From: Clostridia bacterium
GTDB taxonomy: Bacteria > Bacillota > Clostridia > Christensenellales > CAG-1252
Direction of reading: 5' to 3'
NCBI GenBank assembly: GCA_016296985.1
Contig: JAEDHM010000005.1
Span: forward strand, 1 to 23,149
Length of the DNA stretch: 23,149 nt
Part shown: piece by piece, positions 8,155-14,919 of the stretch
Position numbering within the stretch: position 1 is the first letter of the stretch
Layout: every line of letters starts with the position of its first letter
Translations under genes and position numbers: made by a program
The notes under the pieces: model-generated
Seen by the model: only the letters and a program-made list of their open reading frames with translations
The model's database searches: none
What the model was told of the DNA's origin: nothing

Positions 8155-9172
8155 CTATATCTTTCTTTTCGAACATAGAAAGTTGTTCGCTTTTTTCTTC
8201 GGGAATAGGATAACCCAGATGTTTATATCCGGCGATCAACGCAACACGGCCACGAGGCGTTCTTGCAATAAAGCCAAGTTGCATTAGGAAGGGCTCGTAA
8301 ACGTCTTCGATTGTATTAGCATCCTCACCTGTTGTTGCGGCAAGAGTGTCAAGTCCTACGGGACCTCCGTTATATTTTGTAATAATAGAATCTAAAATCC
8401 TTCTATCAACAACGTCAAGACCAAGAGAGTCAATTTCCAATGATTGTAAAGATTTGTCTGCCAATTCAAGGGAAATAGTTTCTGATTGTTCAAACTCGGC
8501 AAAATCTCGAACACGACGCAAAAGCCTATTTGCGATACGAGGTGTTCCCCTGCTTCGTCTTGCAATTTCAAAAGCAGCTTCATCAGTGATTTCGATGCCC
8601 AACAAGGAGGCTGAACGCTTTACGATAAGAGTCAACTCGGAATCGCTGTAAAGTTCAAGTCGGCATATTACACCAAAACGGTCACGCAAAGGAGAAGTGA
8701 GCATACCCGCTCTTGTAGTTGCGCCAATCAAAGTAAAATGAGGCAAGGGCATACGAATACTTTTTGCCGAAGGTCCTTTCCCCACAACGAAATCCAAAGC
8801 AAAATCTTCCATTGCAGGATATAAAATTTCTTCTACAACACGGTTAAGTCTATGAATTTCGTCAATAAAAAGGATGTCGTTTGGTTGAAGCTTTGTTAAA
8901 ATTGCAGCAAGGTCGGCAGGTCTTTCAATGGCGGGCCCTGAGGTAACTTTGATTTGTGACCCCATCTCGTTTGCAACGATATGAGCAAGAGTAGTCTTTC
9001 CCAAACCGGGAGGACCGTACAAAAGAATATGATCCAAGGCAACGCCACGTTTACGAGCGGAGTGAATAAAAACGGTTAGGTTATTTTTAATCCTCTCCTG
9101 CCCAACGTAATCCGAAAGTGTTTTCGGGCGTAACGCTATTTCTTGTTCATCACATTTGCAAAAACTTCTCAT
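8144..9172 (-). CDS. ruvB: Holliday junction branch migration helicase RuvB
   Basis: Hexameric AAA+ motor that, with RuvA, drives branch migration of Holliday junctions. In the 342-aa protein the Walker A GPPGLGKTT lies at 53-61, Walker B LFIDEIH at about 101-107, sensor region GATTRAGML at 150-158, and the arginine-finger loop PLRDRFG at 161-167. The C-terminal winged helix contains GPVGLDTLA and the terminal RTPRGRVAL. It overlaps ruvA by 4 bp (ATGA) and queA by 11 bp. Confidence 0.99.
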   Translation of the reverse strand: MRSFCKCDEQEIALRPKTLSDYVGQERIKNNLTVFIHSARKRGVALDHILLYGPPGLGKTTLAHIVANEMGSQIKVTSGPAIERPADLAAILTKLQPNDILFIDEIHRLNRVVEEILYPAMEDFALDFVVGKGPSAKSIRMPLPHFTLIGATTRAGMLTSPLRDRFGVICRLELYSDSELTLIVKRSASLLGIEITDEAAFEIARRSRGTPRIANRLLRRVRDFAEFEQSETISLELADKSLQSLEIDSLGLDVVDRRILDSIITKYNGGPVGLDTLAATTGEDANTIEDVYEPFLMQLGFIARTPRGRVALIAGYKHLGYPIPEEKSEQLSMFEKKDIDED

Positions 9173-9762
9173 TTATTGTTCATCCCAACTAAAACGCTTC
9201 TAACGATTTCAGTAACGTCAGAAGTAAACTCTCGTGCCTTCATAACGGCGGAATAACATTCACTTCTAGGAACGCCCATTCCTTCAAGAATATCCAAACT
9301 GTCGATAACCGATTGATCGTTTTCGGACAATCCGCCTGAAACGTTTATCGCAAAATCATCTTCGCTACAGTTTTCTTTCAACTCTAAAATAATCCTTTGA
9401 GCCGTCTTTTTACCAATTCCCTTTATTGAGGAAAGAGTGGACGTATCACCGGATATTATAGAAGCAGACAAAACTTGCAAGGGTGCGCCTGACAAGATAT
9501 TCAGCGCCATCTTAGGACCTATACCCGAAACCTCGATAAGTTTTAAAAAGAAATGTTTTTCCGCTTCGGCGTAAAATCCGTAAAGAGTCATTTCGTCTTC
9601 TTTAACGTGAAGATAAGTGAAAAGTTTGCACTTTTCACCCAAAGCAGAAACACAGGATAGAGTGTTAGAACTGACGTAAAGTTGATAACCAACACCGCCA
9701 ACGTCCAAAACAACGCTACCCTCTGCAACTGATTCGATTGTTCCCTTCAAATAAGCGTACAT
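9169..9762 (-). CDS. ruvA: Holliday junction DNA-binding protein RuvA
   Basis: Tetramer that binds four-way junctions and loads RuvB. The 197-aa protein has the N-terminal OB fold (MYAYLKGTIESV, VGYQLYVS), domain II with two helix-hairpin-helix motifs (SGIGPKMALNIL near 78-90 and IKGIGKKTAQRII near 113-125), and a C-terminal domain III that contacts RuvB. It begins 8 nt after yebC; ruvC, which often sits at this place, is not there. No strong Shine-Dalgarno is visible before the ATG. Confidence 0.98.
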   Translation of the reverse strand: MYAYLKGTIESVAEGSVVLDVGGVGYQLYVSSNTLSCVSALGEKCKLFTYLHVKEDEMTLYGFYAEAEKHFFLKLIEVSGIGPKMALNILSGAPLQVLSASIISGDTSTLSSIKGIGKKTAQRIILELKENCSEDDFAINVSGGLSENDQSVIDSLDILEGMGVPRSECYSAVMKAREFTSDVTEIVRSVLVGMNNK

Positions 9763-9770
9763 CTCTCAGA

Positions 9771-10511
9771 TTATTCCTCGTCCTCTTCTTCGGGCAAAAC
9801 TGCGTTGTGATATACGTTTTGAACGTCGTCGTTATCTTCAAACATATCGATGATTTTTTGAACTCTAGGAATTGTAGCTTCGTCCAAATCAACGGTATTT
9901 TGAGGAATCATTTCAATTTCAGCTGACATGATTGTCAAGCCTTTTTCAGCTAAAGCATCACGTACTGCAGTAAAATCGGTAGGAAGAGAATAAACAACGC
10001 AAACGTCGTCTTCAAAAACGATATCATCAGCGCCTGCATCAAGAGCCATCATCATGAGATCGTCTTCATCCATACCCTTTCCGTCTACGACGAAAACGCC
10101 TTTTTTATCAAACATATAAGAAACGCAACCGCTATTTCCCATAGAACCGCCGTATTTATCAAAAATATGTCTTACGTCACCAGCAGTACGGTTTTTGTTA
10201 TCCGTAAGAGTTTGAACGATTAAAGCAACGCCACCGGGAGCATATCCTTCGTACGTAATTGCTTCGTAGTTTACACTACCCAATTCGCCGTTTGCCTTTT
10301 TGATACTTCTTTCGATATTATCGTTGGGCATGTTATTAGCTTTTGCCTTTGCAACAACCATTGCAAGCTTACTGTTATTTCTGGGATCGGGACCGCCTTC
10401 CTTAACTGCTACTGCAATTTCACGACCGATCTTGGTGAAAATTGCGCTTCTTTTAGCGTCCGCTTTACCCTTTGTTGCTTGTATATTGTGCCATTTGCTA
10501 TGTCCTGACAT
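9771..10511 (-). CDS. yebC: YebC/PmpR-family protein
   Basis: A 246-aa protein with the family N-terminus MSGHSKWHNIQATKGKADAK and the usual three-domain layout, including GGVALIVQTLTDNKNRT near residues 92-108 and the acidic C-terminal third. The family was first annotated as transcription regulators. More recent work on YebC-type members points to a role in translation at difficult stretches such as proline runs. I cannot tell from sequence which applies here. GGAGG lies 6 nt before the ATG. It is 18 nt after the methyltransferase gene and just before ruvA, a common arrangement. Confidence 0.96.
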   Translation of the reverse strand: MSGHSKWHNIQATKGKADAKRSAIFTKIGREIAVAVKEGGPDPRNNSKLAMVVAKAKANNMPNDNIERSIKKANGELGSVNYEAITYEGYAPGGVALIVQTLTDNKNRTAGDVRHIFDKYGGSMGNSGCVSYMFDKKGVFVVDGKGMDEDDLMMMALDAGADDIVFEDDVCVVYSLPTDFTAVRDALAEKGLTIMSAEIEMIPQNTVDLDEATIPRVQKIIDMFEDNDDVQNVYHNAVLPEEEDEE

Positions 10512-10529
10512 AAAAACCTCCGTAATAAT

Positions 10530-11267
10530 TTATTTGCAATTGTACTTAAGTTGGTACATTGCAATAGATGCGCTCACACCTGCATTTAAAGATTCCATCT
10601 TTTCCATTGGTATTGACAATACCTTATCCGCTTTTGCCCTTAACCTTGAAGAAATCCCCAAAGATTCGCTTCCGACCACAAGTGCAAATTTTTCTTGAGG
10701 GGAAAACTGATAAAGGTTTTCACCTGCCATATCCAGCACGTACAAAGGATAACCAAGTTGTAAAAACTCTTCCTCTGTCATAACTGTAATATTTGCAGAA
10801 AATACCCCACCCATTGACGATCTTACCGCCTTTTGAGAAAAAGGGTCGGCGCCCGAAAGCATGACTATATCGCCAAATCCGCAAGCAACGGCGGTACGGA
10901 TTATTGTACCAACGTTTCCGCTGTCGGATACGCGATCTAAAACCATCAACCGTTTTGATGTAGGCGTTTTCTTTTCAGGTAAAGCAACAATTGCCAGTAT
11001 GCCCGAAGGTGTAACTGTGTCGCTAATCGACTGAAAAATGCGATCTTCCAACACGAAAACGGAAGAATAGTTCTCCCAAATTTCGCGTAAGGACTCTACC
11101 TTACTTTCAGCAAGAAAAACTGATTTTACAAGGATATTTTCCGGAATATCTTTTATCAAATTTACGCCCTCTGCAACAAAAACACCTTCCGTCTCGCGGA
11201 ACTTTTTGTTTGACAGTTTTCTAAGATATTGAACCTTGCTGTTTGAGGTCGACCTGATAACTTCCAT
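10530..11267 (-). CDS. TrmH/SpoU-family RNA 2'-O-methyltransferase
   Basis: Predicted SAM-dependent 2'-O-ribose methyltransferase of the SPOUT (trefoil-knot) class acting on rRNA or tRNA. The N-terminal substrate-binding domain (GVFVAEGVNLI) is followed by the knot motifs SGNVGTIIRTA (motif 1 Asn/Arg), LVVGSESLGIS and LSIPMEKMESLNAGVSASI. It resembles the YsgA-type gene located near infC-rpmI-rplT in Bacillus, but the target RNA cannot be read from sequence. I place the start at the ATG at 11267 (245 aa), preceded by AAAGGA. An upstream in-frame ATG at 11309 lies inside a hairpin without a ribosome site. Operonic with yebC. Confidence 0.9.
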   Translation of the reverse strand: MEVIRSTSNSKVQYLRKLSNKKFRETEGVFVAEGVNLIKDIPENILVKSVFLAESKVESLREIWENYSSVFVLEDRIFQSISDTVTPSGILAIVALPEKKTPTSKRLMVLDRVSDSGNVGTIIRTAVACGFGDIVMLSGADPFSQKAVRSSMGGVFSANITVMTEEEFLQLGYPLYVLDMAGENLYQFSPQEKFALVVGSESLGISSRLRAKADKVLSIPMEKMESLNAGVSASIAMYQLKYNCK

Positions 11268-11294
11268 TGAATCCTTTAATGCATGTGCGTGCAT

Positions 11295-11323
11295 ATAATA
11301 AAATTGCATTCTAAAGAATGCAA
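11295..11323 (-). promoter_or_regulatory. Candidate promoter for the methyltransferase-yebC-ruvAB-queA-tgt unit
   Basis: TTGCAT at 11318-11323 and TATTAT at 11295-11300 on the minus strand are exactly 17 nt apart. The -35 and spacer coincide with the arms of the perfect inverted repeat at 11301-11326. The RNA would start about 20 nt before the ATG at 11267. It could be a genuine promoter with an operator, or a coincidence within the terminator. Confidence 0.5.
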
Positions 11324-11326
11324 TTT
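11297..11326 (-). terminator. Terminator-like hairpin after rplT
   Basis: An 11-bp perfect inverted repeat (AAATTGCATTC / GAATGCAATTT, loop TTTA) lies 10 nt after the rplT stop and is followed by TATTATAT rather than a pure U tract. It most likely ends the infC-rpmI-rplT transcript, with incomplete efficiency because the stem is AT-rich. The same bases also look like promoter elements. Confidence 0.7.
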
Positions 11327-11336
11327 CAATTTTTGA

Positions 11337-11687
11337 TTAAAGAGCGGCTTTTGCTTTCTCGCACAAAGCGGTGAAAGCAGCGGAATCTCTTACTGCCAAA
11401 TCAGCCAAAACCTTACGGTTGAGGTCGATACCAGCTACCTTAAGACCATGCATCAATCTGCTGTAGGACAAACCGTTTGTTCTAGCTGCAGCGTTGATAC
11501 GAGCGATCCACAATTTTCTGAAATCTCTCTTCTTCGCTTTACGGCCAACGTAGGCATAAGACAAGGATTTCATAACGGCTTCACGGGCTACTCTGTATAA
11601 AACACCTTTACCGCCCCTGTAACCTTTTGCTAACTTCAATATTTTTCTACGCTTTTTAACTGCGTTTACTGCTCTCTTAACTCTCAT
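11337..11687 (-). CDS. rplT: 50S ribosomal protein L20
   Basis: Early-assembly 23S rRNA-binding protein of the large subunit. The 116-aa, highly basic sequence is full length, with the family motif KLAKGYRGGKG near residues 18-28 and LWIARINAAARTNGLSYS near 64-81. TAGGAGG lies 9 nt before the ATG. Last gene of infC-rpmI-rplT. In Bacillus subtilis L20 represses this operon through the infC leader, and the leader here has the elements for something similar. Confidence 0.99.
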   Translation of the reverse strand: MRVKRAVNAVKKRRKILKLAKGYRGGKGVLYRVAREAVMKSLSYAYVGRKAKKRDFRKLWIARINAAARTNGLSYSRLMHGLKVAGIDLNRKVLADLAVRDSAAFTALCEKAKAAL

Positions 11688-11702
11688 TGTCTATACCTCC
11701 TA

Positions 11703-11897
11703 TTACTTTTGAAGCAAGGTGTGTGCAGTCTTTTCGAATGCCTTGTCCATGTATGCGCCTTGTCTCAAGTTGCGTTTTCTCTTTGTGTCTTTCTTGGTGA
11801 GGATGTGCCTTTTTCCGATCTTTCCTCTTTTGATGTTTCCGCTGTTTGTGGCACGGAATCTTTTCTTTGCTCCGCTATGGGATTTCATTTTTGGCAT
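11703..11897 (-). CDS. rpmI: 50S ribosomal protein L35
   Basis: Small basic protein of the large subunit; 64 aa is the normal length. The N-terminus MPKMKSHSGAKKRFRATNSG and the KRHILTKKDTKRKRNLR stretch are diagnostic. GGAGG lies 8 nt before the ATG. It sits 15 nt before rplT and 28 nt after infC. Confidence 0.99.
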   Translation of the reverse strand: MPKMKSHSGAKKRFRATNSGNIKRGKIGKRHILTKKDTKRKRNLRQGAYMDKAFEKTAHTLLQK

Positions 11898-11925
11898 GAT
11901 ATTACCTCCGAAATGTGTATTTTAA

Positions 11926-12444
11926 TTATTTAGACGCTTTAGCGGGAGCTACTTGCATACGAAGTGTGTTGCCTTCTTGCAAGGGACCCTGTTCCAAAAC
12001 GGCGTTGGTTAGTTGACTGAAAAAGTCGTTGAGAATTTTGATTCCGAGTTCGGGACGTTTGTTTTGTCTACCGCGCATTCTAATGACAACGCGAACCTTG
12101 TTTCCCTCAGCCAAGAACTCGTTTGCTCTCTTTGCTTTTACGTTGAGGTCGCCTACGTCGATAACGATTGACAATTGAACCTCTTTAAGTTTAATGACTT
12201 TTTGGTTTTTCTTATTTTCCTTTTCCCTTTTAATGGACTCAAAACGGAATTTGTCATAATTCATCAATTTACAAATGGGGGGAACTGCTTGAGGTGCAAT
12301 TTTTACCAAATCCATTCCGGCTTGCTCAGCAATCCTGAGGGCTTCACTTGAAGAAAGGATACCAATAAGTTGCCCTTCTGCGTTGATGACCTTGACTTCT
12401 CTATCCGTAATTTGTTCGTTAACCTGATACTCTTTAATAATCAA
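11926..12444 (-). CDS. infC: Translation initiation factor IF-3
   Basis: IF3 keeps 30S subunits free and proofreads the start codon and initiator tRNA. The 172-aa frame contains the N-terminal domain (QVNEQITDREVKVI, GILSSSEALRIAEQ), the basic linker (KREKENKKNQKVIKLKE) and the C-terminal domain (GDLNVKAKRANEFLAEGNKVRVVIRMRGRQ). No ATG is present at the start. The frame can begin at TTG (12444), ATT (12441) or ATT (12438). AGGAGG at 12447-12452 is 2, 5 and 8 nt before them, so one of the ATT codons is more likely than the TTG given here. AUU starts in infC are known to let IF3 limit its own synthesis. First gene of infC-rpmI-rplT. Confidence 0.96.
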   Translation of the reverse strand: MIIKEYQVNEQITDREVKVINAEGQLIGILSSSEALRIAEQAGMDLVKIAPQAVPPICKLMNYDKFRFESIKREKENKKNQKVIKLKEVQLSIVIDVGDLNVKAKRANEFLAEGNKVRVVIRMRGRQNKRPELGIKILNDFFSQLTNAVLEQGPLQEGNTLRMQVAPAKASK

Positions 12445-12446
12445 GT

Positions 12447-12452
12447 CCTCCT
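12447..12452 (-). promoter_or_regulatory. infC ribosome binding site that argues for an ATT start
   Basis: AGGAGG on the minus strand, directly after the U tract of the leader terminator. Its spacing is 2 nt to TTG, 5 nt to the first ATT and 8 nt to the second ATT. Only the ATT codons have workable spacing. Confidence 0.8.
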
Positions 12453-12483
12453 AAAAAAAATGTGGATAGCAAAACTATCCACA
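12453..12483 (-). terminator. Leader terminator (attenuator) upstream of infC
   Basis: On the minus strand TGTGGATAG / CTATCCACA form a perfect 9-bp stem with loop TTTTG, followed by TTTTTTTT. It lies after the infC promoter and immediately before the infC ribosome site. It must therefore be bypassed for expression, as expected for an attenuated leader. Two further hairpins precede it: AATAC/GTATT at 12490-12502 and ACCCAA/TTGGGT at 12507-12532. In B. subtilis the matching leader is controlled by L20. Confidence 0.85.
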
Positions 12484-12555
12484 CACAAAAATACTTTGTA
12501 TTAGAAACCCAAAATAACAAAATACGTTGGGTGAGAACAGTTCTACTTCGGTAAT

Positions 12556-12584
12556 ATATTAACAGTCTAAAAATTTATAGTCAA
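12556..12584 (-). promoter_or_regulatory. Sigma-A-type promoter for infC-rpmI-rplT
   Basis: TTGACT at 12579-12584 and TAATAT at 12556-12561, 17 nt apart, directly after the thrS stop. A short inverted repeat AACAGT/ACTGTT (12561-12566 and 12584-12589) brackets the spacer. The leader to the start codon would be about 105 nt. Confidence 0.82.
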
Positions 12585-12597
12585 CTGTTTTTGACAA

Positions 12598-14541
12598 TTA
12601 TTTTATAACTTTTTCGTTTACTTCCTTATAAAGTAATTTAATAAAGTCATCGGGTGTCATTTGACCTAAATCACCTGCACTTCTTTCACGTACAGCAACA
12701 AGTCCGGCTTCCGCCTCTTTATCGCCTATAATAACCATATAAGGAATTTTTTCAAGTTGCGCTTCACGAATCTTCTTTCCTACTTTTTCATCACGAACGT
12801 CGTATTCAGCGCGGAATCCGTGGAGCAACAATTCGTCCACAAACTTCTTTGCGTTGCCTGCGGTTCTTTCGGTCAAGCTGATAATCTTAACCTGAACGGG
12901 TGACATCCAAAGAGGGAATGCGCCTGCATATTTTTCAATAAGCATTGCAAGGGTACGTTCGTAACAACCGATAGAGCTTCTGTGAATAATATAAGGCAAC
13001 TTCTTTTCACCGTTTTCGTCAACGTAGTACATACCGAAACGCTCGGCAGAACTAAAGTCGATTTGAATTGTGATAAGAGTATCTTCTTTTCCATGAACGT
13101 TTTTGGTTTGAACGTCAAGCTTAGGACCATAGAAGGCTGCTTCACCGTCTGCTTCTACGTATTCTAAACCGATGTCGTTCAAAATTCCACGCATCATATT
13201 TTGAGTAACTTCCCATGCCTCGGGATCGTCGATATATTTTTCCTTATCGTTTTCATCCCACTTAGAGAAACGGAAAGTAACCATATCACGCATGCCAAGA
13301 GCGTCAAGAATATAATAGGACAAGTCAAGGCAACGCTTAAACTCGTCAGCAACTTGAGAAGGTGTACAAATTATATGACCGTCGGACAAGGTAAATTGTC
13401 TGATTCTGATAAGACCGTGCATTTCGCCGCTTGCTTCATTACGGAACAAAGTTGCAGTTTCACTGTATCTTGCAGGCAAATCACGATAACTCTTCAAGCC
13501 ATTGAGATAGATTTGATATTGGAAAGGACAAGTCATAGGTCTTAATGCCACAACTTCTTCCCCTTCTTCCTCTTTATCGGGGTCGCCTAAAACGAACATC
13601 TTATCTCTATAATGATCCCAGTGGCCGGAGATTTTGTACAAATCACTTTTTGCCATATTGGGAGTTTTTGTAAGCATAAATCCGCGTTTTGCTTCTTCAT
13701 CTTCAACAAAACGTTGCAAAATTTGCAAAATCTTAGCGCCCTTAGGCATCAAGATGGGCAAACCTTGACCAACAACTTCGCTTGTCATAAACAAACCGAG
13801 GTCGCGACCAATCTTGTTGTGATCTCTCTTCTTAGCTTCTTCTAAAGCTGTAAGATAAGCTTCTAAATCAGCCTTTTTGTCAAATGCAGTACCGTAAATT
13901 CTGGTAAGCATCTTATTTTTTTCACTACCCTTCCAATAAGCGCCGGCAAGTCCTGTCAACTTGAAAGCCTTAATTTGACCGGTTGAGCAAATGTGAGGAC
14001 CTGCGCAAAGGTCGGTATATTCACCTTGGTTGTAGAAGGTAATTACTGCATCTTCAGGCAATTCGTTGATTAAAACGATTTTATAATCCTCGTTAGCGGC
14101 AGTCATAGCAGTCAAAGCTTTTTGACGGCTTACAACTTCTCTCTCTATGGGGATATTAGCTTTTACGATTGCGTGCATTTCCTTTTCGATTCTTTCCAAA
14201 TCATCATTGGAAACGGGAGTCTTAAACTCGAAATCGTAATAAAAACCATTATCAATAGCAGGACCAATAGCCAACTTTGCGGTGGGGAAAAGTCTTTTTA
14301 CCGCTTGAGCCAAAACGTGAGCGCAAGAATGATTGTATACTCTCTTACCATCTTCATCTCTGAAAGTTACGATTTCAACGGTGCTGTCTTCGCTTATAAC
14401 GTAGGAAGCATCAACAAGTTTGCCATTGACTCGGCCGCACAAACAAGCCCTTTTCAATCCTTCACCGATACTAGCGGCGATGTCAAGCACACTGATTGGG
14501 GCTTCAAATTCTCTGATTTCACCTTTTAAATTAATTTTCAT
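12598..14541 (-). CDS. thrS: Threonyl-tRNA synthetase
   Basis: Charges tRNA-Thr and edits mis-attached serine. I choose the ATG at 14541 (647 aa), which begins a standard TGS domain (MKINLKGEIREFEAP) and has AAAGGAG upstream. The longer frame to 14643 adds 34 residues of no family character and runs across the promoter. Domains in order: TGS (1-61), editing domain with HSCAH at 71-75 and later YTDLCAGPH, class II catalytic core, and anticodon-binding domain from about 545 (VQVKIISLTERT). Zinc ligands of the active site are C338 (RPMTCPF), H389 (SDGHI) and H520 (IIHRSS). Monocistronic by appearance, with its own promoter and with the infC promoter directly after it. Confidence 0.98.
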   Translation of the reverse strand: MKINLKGEIREFEAPISVLDIAASIGEGLKRACLCGRVNGKLVDASYVISEDSTVEIVTFRDEDGKRVYNHSCAHVLAQAVKRLFPTAKLAIGPAIDNGFYYDFEFKTPVSNDDLERIEKEMHAIVKANIPIEREVVSRQKALTAMTAANEDYKIVLINELPEDAVITFYNQGEYTDLCAGPHICSTGQIKAFKLTGLAGAYWKGSEKNKMLTRIYGTAFDKKADLEAYLTALEEAKKRDHNKIGRDLGLFMTSEVVGQGLPILMPKGAKILQILQRFVEDEEAKRGFMLTKTPNMAKSDLYKISGHWDHYRDKMFVLGDPDKEEEGEEVVALRPMTCPFQYQIYLNGLKSYRDLPARYSETATLFRNEASGEMHGLIRIRQFTLSDGHIICTPSQVADEFKRCLDLSYYILDALGMRDMVTFRFSKWDENDKEKYIDDPEAWEVTQNMMRGILNDIGLEYVEADGEAAFYGPKLDVQTKNVHGKEDTLITIQIDFSSAERFGMYYVDENGEKKLPYIIHRSSIGCYERTLAMLIEKYAGAFPLWMSPVQVKIISLTERTAGNAKKFVDELLLHGFRAEYDVRDEKVGKKIREAQLEKIPYMVIIGDKEAEAGLVAVRERSAGDLGQMTPDDFIKLLYKEVNEKVIK

Positions 14542-14590
14542 AAAAATATTCTCCTTTACTAACGCCCTACAAACGGAGTTTAGTATTTTG

Positions 14591-14619
14591 ATTATATAAT
14601 GACTAAATATTACTGTCAA
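14591..14619 (-). promoter_or_regulatory. Consensus sigma-A promoter for thrS
   Basis: A perfect TTGACA (14614-14619) and a perfect TATAAT (14591-14596), 17 nt apart, on the minus strand. The predicted RNA starts near 14584, giving a leader of only about 43 nt. This is too short for a T-box riboswitch. Confidence 0.93.
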
Positions 14620-14731
14620 GCAAAAGCATAGTCGTCTTTTCATTTAAATCTACATAAATACTAATATGGTTATAAATATTTTATATTAATAATTTACATT
14701 ATCTATTTAATTCATAGATGTTTTTTCTTCT
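14620..14731. other. Gene-free AT-rich stretch upstream of the thrS promoter
   Basis: This is part of a 442-bp gap between thrS and tRNA-Leu. It is AT-rich and I see no gene, RNA motif or strong hairpin in it. The rest of the gap is the direct repeats, the terminators and the sequence between them, listed separately. Confidence 0.6.
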
Positions 14732-14762
14732 CGGGGCGTTCGAGTCCCCTTAAGTATCTACG

Positions 14763-14796
14763 TAAAACAAAAACGACAAGCTTTGCTTGTCGTTTT
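14763..14796 (-). terminator. Duplicate terminator inside repeat copy 1
   Basis: Same 12-bp stem as the tRNA-Leu terminator (AAAACGACAAGC / GCTTGTCGTTTT, loop AAA) followed by TGTTTT. It may serve as a back-up terminator for the tRNA operon ahead of thrS. Confidence 0.75.
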
Positions 14797-14815
14797 GGTG
14801 CCGGAGGTGGGACTC
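14796..14815 (-). pseudogene. tRNA-Leu 3'-end fragment
   Basis: Twenty nucleotides identical to the end of the intact tRNA-Leu at 14984-15003, including the encoded CCA. The rest of a tRNA is missing, so it cannot make a tRNA. It looks like one side of an integration or duplication scar. Confidence 0.85.
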
Positions 14816-14919
14816 ACTCCGCTTCGCTAAATTACATTTTGCAACTACATTGCCAACCTTCGGTTGTAGCTCGCTTTCATGCCAGCCCCTAAAAAACCAT
14901 TCACAGAAAGGTTTTTTCA
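14816..14919. other. 104-bp sequence between the repeat copies, rich in small inverted repeats
   Basis: No gene is visible. It holds CAACC-TTC-GGTTG nested inside CTACA/TGTAG on the plus strand (about 14840-14868), and an 8-bp hairpin AAAAAACC/GGTTTTTT at 14891-14917 that resembles a weak terminator on either strand. It may be the remnant of an inserted element or a repeated palindromic element; sequence alone does not decide. Confidence 0.55.

Larger units (their letters stand above)
14732..14815. repeat. 84-bp direct repeat, copy 1 (contains a 20-nt tRNA-Leu 3' stub)
   Basis: Identical base for base to 14920-15003. In the minus-strand sense it holds the last 20 nt of tRNA-Leu (T-loop to CCA, 14796-14815), a terminator hairpin, and then a short GGGG...CCCC inverted motif. 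There is no tRNA body in front of this copy, so it is a truncated duplicate. Confidence 0.95.

Noticed and set aside
14542..14643. Upstream extension of thrS by 34 residues
   Set aside because: It covers the consensus promoter and leader; the TGS domain begins at the ATG at 14541, which has its own AAAGGAG.
14891..14917. Independent terminator of a small transcript between the repeats
   Set aside because: The hairpin has an 11-nt loop and only A/T-dominated pairing, with no promoter or gene in front of it; kept as part of the unexplained interval only.
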